From contig NW_026114224.1 in NCBI RefSeq assembly GCF_018139145.2, forward strand, positions 682,001-746,000: a DNA stretch of 64,000 bases, in the 5' to 3' direction. Positions within the stretch are counted from its first letter, which is position 1. Every line of letters begins with the position of its first letter. Below are positions 44,615-54,130 of the stretch, in pieces. A program made the translations under genes and the position numbers. Source of the stretch: Gymnogyps californianus (lineage: Eukaryota; Chordata; Aves; Accipitriformes; Cathartidae). Under the pieces are notes generated by a model that made no database searches, had not been told where the DNA came from, and saw only the letters and a program-made list of their open reading frames with translations.

Positions 44615-45390
44615 GATGGGGTAGAGATGGCAGTACCAGGGATGTTGGTATCAGGCTGGGGTGGGGATGCTGGTTCTGGGGTGGTTGTTCCTTTTAGTAA
44701 CCACGAGGTGGTGCTGCAGCTGCAGCCTCTGCCAGGTGGGGAGTGTGGCCGTCTCTCTGGGGGCGAGGCTGGCAGGGGTGCAGGGTCAAGGCAGTGGAAG
44801 CGGAGCCCGGGGCCAGTGCTGTCACAGTGGGCAGAGGGGGCTCCTGCATACTGGAGTGGTGAGTGCGTCTGCCCCACCTTGCCCCTGCCCCCACCATTCC
44901 ACAGCTTCCTCCCAGCCCAGGGCCTGCCGGGGGCTGCCCTGGAGTGCTGCAGCAGCGTGCAGCCTGGTGCTGCCGGGAGCCATGAGGCCTGGCTGGGCCC
45001 TGACACCAGCGGTGCCGGCAGCTGGCAGCACTGCGTTGCCTGTTCCATTGAACATATTGCAGCCCCTGGGCAGTGGGGAGCCGTAGCTTAAAGTGCAGGG
45101 GTCCGGGGGACCGGGGCAGGTGAGGGTCCCTGGGCCGGGCGTGGGGCCAGAGCCCTGGGCCAGCGGTTTAAGCCCTCCACACTGCAGGGTTTCAGTGGAC
45201 TGGCTGCATTAAACCTGTCCCCTCCTGCTGCATGAAGGACCTTTGCCCCCTGGCATCCCCCTGGGTTCTAGGTCACTTGGCGGACCCATTGTTGGCGTTG
45301 GATGCTCTCCACTTGGTGCTTTCTGCCTGCAGTCCGCTGCCGCCCGCCACCGTGCTGTCCCCGTCCAGCTTCCTTCTCTGAGAGGGTTTT

Positions 45391-45630
45391 TCAGTGTTTG
45401 GTCACCTGGTGCAGCAACATTTTATTCTTTTTCTTTGGTGGGATGTTGTCCCGCTGGGAGGCCTCTTGTGTCTTGGGGGTGCTGGCTGGTGCGGGGCACT
45501 TGGCCTTCTTACCGCCTGCCTCTCCTGATCTGGGCACCACTCGGCAGGAGACGATGCCTGGTGGCAGCGGCAAGCAGGTCAAAACCACCCGGGGCTGCCT
45601 CCACAGCGCCTCCTCCACCAGTTGGGCCAT
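45391..45630 (-). pseudogene. Possible exon of the same locus
   Basis: A minus-strand frame of 79 codons with MAQLVEEALWRQPRVVLTCL and a Lys-rich tail. Upstream Ser/Pro/Glu-rich coding-like sequence (to about 45800) reads in two other frames, so at least one indel or intron lies between. Coding status uncertain. Confidence 0.3.
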
Positions 45631-45859
45631 GCAGGGCAGATGACGCTGGGGGGAAGCTGGGGGCCTCGCCGGGGGACTCGGCAGCGGGATCTGCAGGGGG
45701 CTCAGCAGGGCAGTCTCCCAGGACCCTTCAGGGGATTCTTCCGGGGACTCTCCACAGGAGTGTCCTCTGAAGTCTCCTCTGATGTCTCTGGAGAGCCCCC
45801 CTCAGAAGTCTCCAAGGGACTCAGTGGCAGCCAGGTGGGGAGGTCTGCTGCCACCCTGC

Positions 45860-46740
45860 CTGCTTCCCCTTGGGGTCCTGCAAGGGGGAGGCCGCCACCC
45901 CCCAGAAGGTGTCGGCATCCCCCAGCATCGCCGCCACCAGGCGGTCCTCGGGGCAGTCACCCTCCGCCCCATACTCCAACAAGTCGGGGACTTTGTTGAA
46001 GGAGGCAGTGCTGGCGAGGCTGTCGGGGATATCGGGGAAGGAGTTTTTGCTGTCCACCAGCATCACCGCCGCCACTTGCTCCTTGTTGCAGCCACCCTCT
46101 GCCCTGTACTCGAAGAAGTGGGGGAGCTTGTTGAGAGAGGTGGTCAAGTTGTGGACGTCAGGGACATCAGGGACGGTGTCCTTGCCATCCCCTAGCCCCA
46201 TCGCCACCACTGGCTCCTTGGGGCAGCCGCCCTGCGCCATGTGCTTGGAGAGGTCGGGGAGCTCACGGAGGACCTCAGCGGTCAAGTTGGGGACATTGGT
46301 GGTCAAGATGGTGTCCTCGCTGTCCCCTAGCCGTGCTACCACTGCTTGGTCCTGGGAGCAGTCGCCATCTGCCATGTACTCCAAGAAGTCATGGAGCTCA
46401 TTGAGGAGAGCGGTGCCGGCGAGGCTGTTGGGGAAATCAAGGACATCAGGGACGGTGTCCTCGCTGCCTCTCAGCCCTGCTGCCACCACTCGCTCCTTGG
46501 GGCAGCCGCCCTCCACCACATACTCAGAGAGGTCAGGGAGCTGGTGGAGGAAGGCGGTCAAGGTGGGGCTGCCAGGGACATTGGGGACGGTGTCCTGGCC
46601 ATCCGCAGTGTCAAGCCAGGCGAGCATATGGTTGACAGTGGTGTCCTCTGCATGCTCAGGAAAGGCCTCAGCAAAGGTGGCCGGCCCCTGCTCGGGCAGA
46701 TCTGCAGGCTTCCCTGGGGCCGCTGGTGTGGTCACCGCTG
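45860..46740 (-). pseudogene. Exon with five tandem repeats of about 44 residues, unrecognised acidic protein
   Basis: A good acceptor, TTTGCTTTTTCAG, precedes 46740. The frame is open to 45821 and carries five units of the type TAFLHQLPDLSEYVVEGG...CPKERVVAAGLRGSEDTVPD. Conserved positions are LPDL.EY, an acidic/Gly pair, a Cys, VVA, and D.....D. Repeats conserved as protein while differing in codons suggest selection in the past. The phase does not match the upstream exon (two bases left over, one needed), so the gene is broken or the model is incomplete. Another acceptor (CCCCCTTGCAG) lies near 45885. Confidence 0.5.
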
Positions 46741-46837
46741 CTGAAAAAGCAAACAAAGCCAACCCAAACCCAGGGTGATGCAAGCTTTCCTCAGCTTGGC
46801 CGCCCACCTGTGAGCTCTGCCACCCCCCAAAACTCAC

Positions 46838-47607
46838 CTTTGGGCTTTGTCGTGGTTCTGCCAGTCAGTGGAGCCAGGGTGGGCTGGTGGGGGCTGGCAG
46901 CAGGGACACTCCTCGATGGACACCCCGTCCTTGTTGGAGGCCTCTGACGGCTTCAGGGCACCGCTGGGCAGGGTGTGGACACAGAGGGGCCTTGCACCCA
47001 ATGCTGAGCCACGGGGTGGTGGGGTGGCGGGGGGGCCGGGTCGGGCAGGGACATGCAGTGGGCAGGACCCTGTGGGGTACAGGGGCTCCCCCTGGACCAC
47101 AGCCCCCGGCCCCAGCCCCCTTGGCTGGTGGGGCAGCAGCGTCCCCATCACCACGTGCTGTCCCCTGCCATAGGCAGGGGGACAGGGAGCAGGCACGCAT
47201 GGGAGCTGCACCCAGCGGGGAGGCTGCACCCTGTGGGGGAGCTGCACCCTGCGTAGGAGCTGCGCCACGGGGGGAAGCTGCACCCCGCGGGGGTGCTCCA
47301 CCATGGCGGGGAGCTGCACACCACGGGAGAGCTGCACCACAGGGAAGAGCTGCACCCCGTGGGGGAACTGCACCCCGCAGGGGAGCTGCACCAGCTGCCC
47401 CAGGGCCTCCAGGGGCCCTGGCACCCCATGCCAGACGCTGGCCTGTGCCAGCTGGTAGGTGACAGTGTGGACCTGGGCATGCTGAGAGGACAGTGGCAGC
47501 CCTGGGACAGAGGGCAGCATGCAGGCAGTGACCGGTGGCACCTCCGCCGGAATGGTGAAGCTCACACCAGGCACCTCTGATGCCATCGGCAGCTGGAGAG
47601 GGAACCT
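46838..47607 (-). pseudogene. Proline-rich exon with VQLP repeats, same locus
   Basis: Bounded by acceptor CCCCCAACACAG (before 47607) and donor AAAG/GTGAGT (after 46838). The natural-looking frame begins FPLQLPMASEVPGVSFTIPA and contains about eleven imperfect repeats of six residues around RGVQLP (47180-47400), produced by an 18-bp minisatellite. It ends STDWQNHDKAQ. A 97-bp intron (46741-46837) separates it from the repeat exon. The phases at both ends do not agree with the neighbours. Confidence 0.5.
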
Positions 47608-47721
47608 CTGTGTTGGGGGAGGCAAAGAGGGGTGATGGGGTGAGATATTCGCAGGCAGAGTTGGCTGGGAGCTTATCTGGAGGGCAGGAGCACCAGGAGG
47701 AGCAGAAGCCTGCTGCTGTAC

Positions 47722-47728
47722 CTGCCAT
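47722..47728 (-). other. Possible start codon exon of the 44-48 kb gene
   Basis: GCCATGGCAG/GTACAG on the minus strand combines a strong Kozak context with a splice donor. Splicing to 47607 gives a frame that stops at 46865, not the VQLP frame, so either it is not the true start or the gene is broken. Confidence 0.3.
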
Positions 47729-47829
47729 GGCGGTTGGTCAGTGTGGGGTTTGTTGGAGGCAAACAGCTTCCGTCCCCATGGCGATTATTCTGCCAGCACC
47801 TGCTTCAGCCAGCCTTGCGAGGGTTTGAT

Positions 47830-48291
47830 TTTTCATACTACAACTTCCCATCTCAATGATTTCCTATTCTGATGATGATTTCCTGTCCTGAATGATGGTT
47901 TCCCATGCCCACAATGGTTTCCCATCCCAGCGATGATTTCTCAGCCCCATGATGGTTTCCTAGCCCAACAGTTTCCCATCGCCACAATTTCCCATCTCAA
48001 GGATGATTTTTGGGGGGAGGTGAATTTCCTGTGCAAGGGGAAGGGATGGGGCCGGCACCAGTGGCCCTGCGATGCCGACGTGTGTGCTGCCCCATCATGC
48101 CCCAGTGGTGGGGATGGGGGGGGTTGGGGTGCTTTTGCGTTGTTTTTGTTCTCCTCCTCTCTGCCCCGGGGAGGGGGGGCAACTGCTGCCCCCAACTGTG
48201 GTGGAACGGGTGCTGGTACCGTGTGGCCATGATGGGGAGCTGTCACGAAAATTTGGCAACTGGCCCGTGCCGACCGAGGAGAGAGGCTGGG
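47830..48291. other. Intergenic stretch before the right arm
   Basis: Contains short repeats around TTTCCCATCCC-type phrases (47845-48000) that recur five or six times at irregular spacing. No gene seen. Confidence 0.5.
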
Positions 48292-49402
48292 ATGCAAAGT
48301 ATAGCATTACAAGAGGAATTCTTGCATTCGTGCTCATGAGCTGTCCCATTCAAACTGTGGCACCGTGAATGCGGTTTCACACATGGTTCTTAAACCTTTC
48401 AGGTGTTCAGGTCCAAAGCAATTTGACCAGTCACTGCTTAACACACACACACGCGCTGCTGTTCTGCAAAGCAACTCTAATTCTGTGGCATTGTCATCCA
48501 TCTGCTTCTTTCTTGATCCAGACAACCCTGGAGTCGGTCTTGCTGCAGTTCCTTATCTCTGATGCCAGAGAAGGGGGGGGGGGTTCACCAAGGTGTCGGA
48601 CGGGCTGGGATGCTGGCGTGATCTGGGTAGTGCAGGGGTATCCTTTCTTCTTCAGGGTGGGGGCTGTCCTCCTCCTCCTCCTTGCGATGAGCTGGGGTCC
48701 TTTAATCGTGCTGACTGAGCCATGACTGTGTAGTATACAACGTCAACTAGATGTATCTCTCTCTATCTATCTGTCTGTATTAAGGAACTTGATCCAATTT
48801 CGTACTCGCAAGGTGAATTGGTGCAATAGTTAGGGAATGAGACTTTCATAAGAGAGCCCCTGGGAGTCCCTTTGTGGGTGTCCCCGGGAGGTACTTGTGG
48901 GGGTTGCTTGTAGTGGGGTGGGGGATGCAGGTGCTGGGGGCGAAGGTAGCAGCGTGGGGCAGGGATGCTGTTCCTGGGGATGCTGGTAGCAGCCTGAGGT
49001 GGGGGCCGGGGAGGGCGAGGGTCCCCGGACCAGGGAGGGGGGCAGTGCTGTTTGTTCCCCTCCATTTGAACTGAAGGCCTGTGCTATAGCCTTTGCCAAA
49101 AGAGAACTTCAGTTTCTGGGCATGTTTGTCACGCTGCAGTGCTTTGCCCCAGTCTCAAGTCATCCGGTCAGTCCTGGAAACCCTCAGCTGAACAGTCCCA
49201 AAGCAGTGAGGGCCTGAGCGTGTTCTGGTTTGGCTTGGTGTAACTTGTGTGTCAGTGTGCGTCTGCCTTTGCTCGTTGCCTGCGTCTTTCTGTTCGAAGG
49301 GCTGACCTTTGGGAGGTTCTGCAGCACGGACCTCCTCCCTCCATCAACCCATCGCAGCACGCCTGCGTTTAATGCCTGCTGTTCAACATTCTTTCTTCTC
49401 AG

Positions 49403-49537
49403 AGCTGTGATCAAAGCCTTCATCCGGAGGAGAGCTGGTCACCTCATGACCTCATGAAGACAATGCAAGAGCAGAAGGAAGAACTGGGGCTGATGGTGGA
49501 CCTGACCGAGTGCAGAACTCGCTTCTACAGGCCAGAG
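49403..49537 (+). CDS. 135-bp coiled-coil-like exon, right-arm copy
   Basis: Acceptor TTCTTCTCAG before 49403, donor GAG/GTCAGT after 49537, 45 open codons including DLMKTMQEQKEELGLMVDL. It differs from the left-arm copy only near its start. Parent gene unknown. Confidence 0.55.
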
Positions 49538-49895
49538 GTCAGTCTTGGTCTTGCTGTTGGGGAAGCGAAGCTCTGTGACGTTCATATGCCACTTCCTGGG
49601 GAGCACCGGTGGGGCCATGCTGGGGGTCTGTCCCGGGCACAGGGAAGGATAGTGGGACAGCGGGCGGGTGTCCTTCCCTGCGGGGTCTGCCAGTGCAAGG
49701 GGTACGCCAGTGGTTAGCGAGAGGTGCGGGGAGCCTTCCCCTGTGCCCCGGCTCAGCTGGGCTCTGGGAGCATCCCTGATGGATGCTCAGACCCCAAAGG
49801 AGGGCAAGGGAGAGACGTCAGAGGGACTTGGAGCCCTGCAAGTCTTGGACATGAGCTTGACAGAAACTCCTAGGGCGCAGGGCATGCCGCCGCAC

Positions 49896-49975
49896 CCGGC
49901 AGACCCCTGGGCTGGATCTTGAGCGTTGTGACGTGGGAGATGTGGAAAGGACAGGTCTCCTTTGACCTTGCAGAG
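49896..49975 (-). CDS. 80-bp exon of the unrecognised gene, right-arm copy
   Basis: Same acceptor (CTCCCTCCGCAG) and reading as the left arm. The donor context is CGG/GTGCGG instead of CAG/GTGCGG, a weaker site, so splicing of this copy may be impaired. Confidence 0.6.
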
Positions 49976-50070
49976 CTGCGGAGGGAGAAGGAGAAAACAT
50001 CAGGGGGTCAAGGAGGAGCCCACATCTCCACTGCCGTGGGCAGCGCGCCTGGTCTGTGCCCACCACTGAC

Positions 50071-50177
50071 GTGAGCCAGTTGTGGATGGGGCGGAAGTGC
50101 TTGGTGAGCCTGATGGCGAAGATGACGTTGGGGATGAGGACGAAGGAGCAGCATCCCAAGCTGAAGCAGGTGGCGTT
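50071..50177 (-). CDS. 107-bp exon of the unrecognised gene, right-arm copy
   Basis: CTCTCCTTGCAG before 50177 and GTCAGT after 50071, as in the left arm. One base differs from the left copy (Ile for Val). Phase agrees with the next exon. Confidence 0.6.
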
Positions 50178-50309
50178 CTGCAAGGAGAGAGCATGTGGGT
50201 CTCCGTTGGGCTGTGTGGGGAGAGGCAGCCCCCAGGGTCTGGAGGGACTTGGGGAGCCTTGTGGTGGCTGTTCCCGGTGGTGTGGGGGAGTCAGGGCTGC
50301 CGACGGCCC

Positions 50310-50399
50310 CGGTTGCCCCCAGTTCGTGCTGGTGTGCCCGAGCCAGTGCAGGTCCTGTGCGAAGTAGCGCAGCTTCTTCCTTGTGAAGCGGCCAGTCTC
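50310..50399 (-). CDS. First visible exon of the unrecognised gene, right-arm copy (end uncertain)
   Basis: The acceptor CCTCTGCCCAG precedes 50399. It encodes FTRKKLRYFAQDLHWLGHTS. No donor was found; the frame remains open into the next exon region. Confidence 0.45.
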
Positions 50400-50485
50400 C
50401 TGGGCAGAGGAAAGGCAGCCTGGAAAGTAGGCCCCACGCTTCCCATCCCGGCTCCTGCACCACTCCAACCAGCCTAGATTGCACG

Positions 50486-52205
50486 ATGATCCGGAGAAGG
50501 TGATACTACCTATATGTGGCGTCTTCCGTGTTTATAACTCTACGTGGGCTGACATGCAGCAAGTGTTTGAGACTGTCTTTACCCCTGAGGAAAGAATTAT
50601 AATCTGAGAAGCAAATCACAGATCAGCCAGGGAAGCACAGGGCAGAAACCCATGGCCAGCCAATGACCCAGGTCGGTCCCCCAAACTCCAGAGGTGGAGA
50701 TTTCCAAGGTGGGGGCAGAGGAGAAAATTTTAGGCACAATGGATCTCAAGGAGCAGGAGACTGTTGTAAACTGTTGTAATTATCATGGACAACAAGGCCA
50801 TTGGAAACAGGAGTGTCCACTACGACAAAACAAAATGAAACAAAACAACAAAAAACAACAAAAAACAGCCTCCTGAAAGGACCTCTCAATCCTATGCTGC
50901 AATCTTTCCCTGTTCTGTGCAACAGGGGCAGCTAGATTTCACCCAGGATTGACAGTCAGCTGGGACCTATGGTGCAGTCACTATAGGAGCCTCTGAATAT
51001 GAAATATTTTCCCCTTCTGATGAGAATTTGGTCTTAAACCTTTCTATTGATGAACATAATTACCCCTGTCTAATAGATACAGGGGCAACTTTTTCTCCCT
51101 TGAATCAGTACACCTATTCATCCAGACTCTCAATACCTTTTTGCATTTACCTGGGGGAAGATACAGCTCACATGGACAAGGCTCCCTCAGGGCTTTGCTG
51201 GGCCCTCCGCTATTTTGTCTAAGAATTTTAGTAAAAGATTTGCAGGATGCTGTGTTTACAAATGGATATGTTTTGGTACAATCTGTCGATGAATCATTAG
51301 TAGCCAAGGAATCTTACATAACTGACACCCGTACCTTACTGTTTGCCTTTGCTGAGAAGGGCCATCAGGCTTCTCCACATCAGTTACAGTTTTTGTAAGA
51401 GAAGAGTAAAATAGCTGGGTTACATTCTCCAACAAGGGGAGTGTCGTTTATCCAAGGACTGTATTAAAGCTATTCAAAATTTTCCCCGACCAGTTACTAA
51501 AAGCAAATGCGAGCCTTGTCAGGAGCTGTAGCATTCTGCTGCCCCTGGATAGCTGCTTCTGGGGAAATGGCAAACCCCCCGAGACGGACTACTGCTCAAG
51601 ATGCTGGAGAACCCCTTCACTGGACAACAGACAAGGTAAAGCTCTTTGAGATTTTTGAAACAAGCATTGGTGACTGCACCTGCTCTGGGATTGCCAGACT
51701 ACAGGAAGCCATTTACCTTGTTTGTACATGAAGAAATTTAACTATCCTGTCCAAAACCAGTACAGTCTGGTAGGTCAAGGACCCTTTGCTTGTGTCCCTA
51801 GGACAGCTGCTGCAGCACTGCTAGTTGAACAGGGTGAAAATGTGGTGTTTCGATCCCCTCTAGTGGTACAAGTACCACATGAAACTGAAGTGCTGCTGTC
51901 ACAGCACCTTACCCCGGCACTGTCACCACAGCAAATACATTGCTATGAGCTGGTCTCTTAAGGGCAGAAGACATGAGACTTAAGCGATGTAATACACTGA
52001 ACCCTGCTACTGTAATCCCTCTACCTGGGGAAGAAACTCCGCATCACAATTGTGTGGTAACAACCTGCGAAGCCAAAAAGACTCAAAAATATTTAACAGA
52101 TGTGCCATTTCCAGATCACGATCTTGAACTATGCGTAGATGGGTCCTCATATTATCTGAACAGTAACTGTGTTGCAGGTTATTCAGTAATTACTGAAAAT
52201 AAAGT
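50486..52205 (+). pseudogene. Second ERV remnant (gag-pro-pol), plus strand, heavily damaged
   Basis: Order on the plus strand: capsid fragment (ADMQQVFETVFTPEERIII, 50555-50610), nucleocapsid knuckle with its second metal-binding position changed (CNYHGQQGHWKQEC), protease active site LIDTGATFS (51073 onward), RT (LTWTRLPQGF; the YVDD position reads SVDE), RT connection (AAAALLVEQGENVVFRSPLV) and RNase H (ELCVDGSSYYLNS). Many stops, frame changes and internal deletions. It is gammaretrovirus-like but distinct from the element at 1-7309. No LTR was found on either side. Confidence 0.88.
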
Positions 52206-52216
52206 CCCTGGAGGTC

Positions 52217-52329
52217 TATGCCAGGGCCTTCAGGTGGCCCCAGATCTCGGACATCACAACTTTGAAGTGGGAGTGGGACAGAGCCATGAGGACATCACCA
52301 GCATCCGTCTTCACATCATCCATCATGCC
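52217..52329 (-). pseudogene. Possible exon of a HEAT-repeat (maestro-like) gene, truncated at the ERV junction
   Basis: A CACTTTTTCAG acceptor precedes 52329 on the minus strand. The frame encodes DDVKTDAGDVLMALSHSHFK and then EIWGHLKALA before a stop. The helical pattern recalls the HEAT-rich maestro family, which is multi-copy in birds; this is from memory and tentative. No donor exists before the ERV sequence begins at 52205. Confidence 0.3.
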
Positions 52330-52669
52330 CTGAAAAAGTGCCCGGGTTAAACACTCCTGGGAGAAGGGCACTCGGAGACGTTAAACCGGCCAGCCATGAC
52401 CATGGGGCTTCAGCTCATCATTTCTGTGTCAGAGCCACCAGGCAGATGACCCCATCCTCCCTGAGACACCCCTTGGGGCAGCTGTATTCAGAGCTGGGTG
52501 GCTGGATATGGGCAGTGGCACCCAGCAGGGTGCAGCACCCGCAGAAATGCCGGGCTCCTTGAGCCTCGGCCCTGGGGCTGCAGCATGGGGCCGACATTGG
52601 CTTGGGCTTCGCTGAGAAAAACCAGGCAAGGATGACCCTGATATACCACACACGTACCTGGCCCTGGGT

Positions 52670-52745
52670 TCTGAGCATGGTCGTGAGCCACCTCGCGATG
52701 GCTGCCAGACATGGACCAGTCCTGGGACTCACACCTGCCCCTCAA
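52670..52745 (-). pseudogene. Possible second exon of the same HEAT-like gene
   Basis: The minus-strand frame with TGPCLAAIARWLTTMLRTQG ends at a donor CAG/GTACGT near 52670. The 5' boundary is unclear. If real, an intron of about 340 bp separates it from the exon at 52329. Confidence 0.3.
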
Positions 52746-52749
52746 CAGG

Positions 52750-53224
52750 CCTAAAAAGAGTAGAAACTGCCCAGAATTAAGCTGTGCTTAAGTTTTTGCC
52801 AGCAGCACATTTTTTGTGGTACCACTCCTGGGGAGCACTCAAGAAACGGGGCAGCTGCCTGTACCTTCAGGCAGGTGGTGGAGTGTGTGCAGCGGGAGCG
52901 AGCGGTGGTTTGTGCAGCTCCTGAACGGGTTCGGGCTTTAAATGTGTCCAGCCTGATACACCTGGGTCCTTTTTCCTTGCAGGTGGTATTTACAGTTCAG
53001 TTAGGATTTTTTTTAAAAGCAAAACCAACCAACCAACCAACAAACAGATGGGTGATTTTTTTCCCCCCAGCTGGGCTTTTTTCCCTTGGTCTTGGCCACC
53101 CTGCAAGGCAACATTCATCACCAATATTAGGGTGCAGGATTGGGCTCAGGGCAGGGCTTTTGCAGGCAGCATATTTCTTGAGGCTCCTGGTAATGCAGTT
53201 CCTGGGGAGTGCTCAAGAAATGGG
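52750..53224 (+). other. Non-coding stretch with a duplicated segment of about 60 bp
   Basis: CTGGGGAGCACTCAAGAAAC near 52828 and CTGGGGAGTGCTCAAGAAAT near 53203 belong to two related copies (about 52798-52857 and 53162-53231). A (CCAA)n run lies at 53024-53042. No gene seen. Confidence 0.6.
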
Positions 53225-54130
53225 GCAGTTGACCATGATCGCTATTTTTTGGTCTCTCTCCATCGCTCTCTGGCTCCCTGCCCCCATTTCTTAATTCCTC
53301 CCTCTCTGTCTTTAGCCCATCACTATTTTTTTCTTTATCCATCTCTCTCCGTCCAGCTCCCTGATCTTATTTTTTTAATCCCTCCCTCTCTGCCCTGTAG
53401 ACTGTCGCTATTTTTGTCTTTGTCTGTCTGAATCCCTGTCTGTATTTTCTAATTCCTCCCTGTCTGTCCTATAGCCTGTTGCTATTTTTTTCTTTCTCCA
53501 CATCTCTCTCTCCCACTCCCTGTCCTTCTCTTTTTTCCTGTAGCTGTGTCCTGCTTCCTGGCCTTATTTTTCCTCTCTGTCCTGCAGCCTGTCCCCTCTT
53601 TCCTGCCTGTCTCCCCTGCTCAGCTGGCTGGGCCTTCTCTCTTCTTTCTGGGCCCTCCGTCCTGCTCCCCATCCCCTTTTGCTCTTCCTCCATCTTCATC
53701 CTGGAGGCCATTGCTGTTCTGTCTTTCTCTACCTCCTTGTCCTGATCCACATCCCTCTGTTTCTCAGTCTCTCTGGATTGTTTCCCGTCCTCTTGCTCTG
53801 CGTCCTGCTCTCTGTCCCTGCCTCTCCCTTTCTCTCTCCCCTTCCATTTCCCTCTCACCCTTTCCTCTCTATCCCACTGTCCTGCTCCCTGTCCCATTTC
53901 TCTGTCACTCCACTCTCCTGGTGCCTTTTCTGTCTGTCTGACCCTCTGGCCCACTCCCTTGCCCTGCCTGCGTCGGTCCGTATGTCTCTCCTTCCTCCTG
54001 CCCTCCTCTGCTCTATCTGTCCTTCTGTCTCGCTGCTCATCACCATGTTCCTGGCTGCCCACTGTCCCCTTCCCCTCCATCCCCTTCTCCCTGTCCCTGC
54101 TCCTCACCAGGGGTTTCCTTTCTCCACTCC
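53225..54130 (-). repeat. Diverged, inverted relative of the 85-bp satellite
   Basis: Pyrimidine-rich units repeat about every 85 bases: CCTCCCTGTCTGTCCTATAG, then CCTGTTGCTATTTTTTTCTT and TCTCCACATCTCTCTCTCCC. The reverse complement matches landmarks of the satellite at 23040-29735 (CAGACAGGAA, GGGTACAGGACAG, ATAGGGACAG). Copies become GC-richer to the right and fade out after about 54130. Open frames on both strands are repeat translations. Confidence 0.75.

Larger units (their letters stand above)
48292..50428 (-). repeat. Right arm of the inverted duplication
   Basis: Reverse complement of 32692-34310, with an extra 450 bp at 48777-49228. Part of that extra sequence is shared with the third copy at 31990-32060, which suggests that the left arm lost it. 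The extra segment also contains GATGCTGTTCCTGGGGATGC, found again at 44548. Same exons as the left arm, inverted. Confidence 0.9.

Noticed and set aside
51731..51764. Similarity to the start of the LTR family (minus strand)
   Set aside because: About 25 bases with gaps lying inside ERV pol coding sequence; no other LTR landmarks follow.
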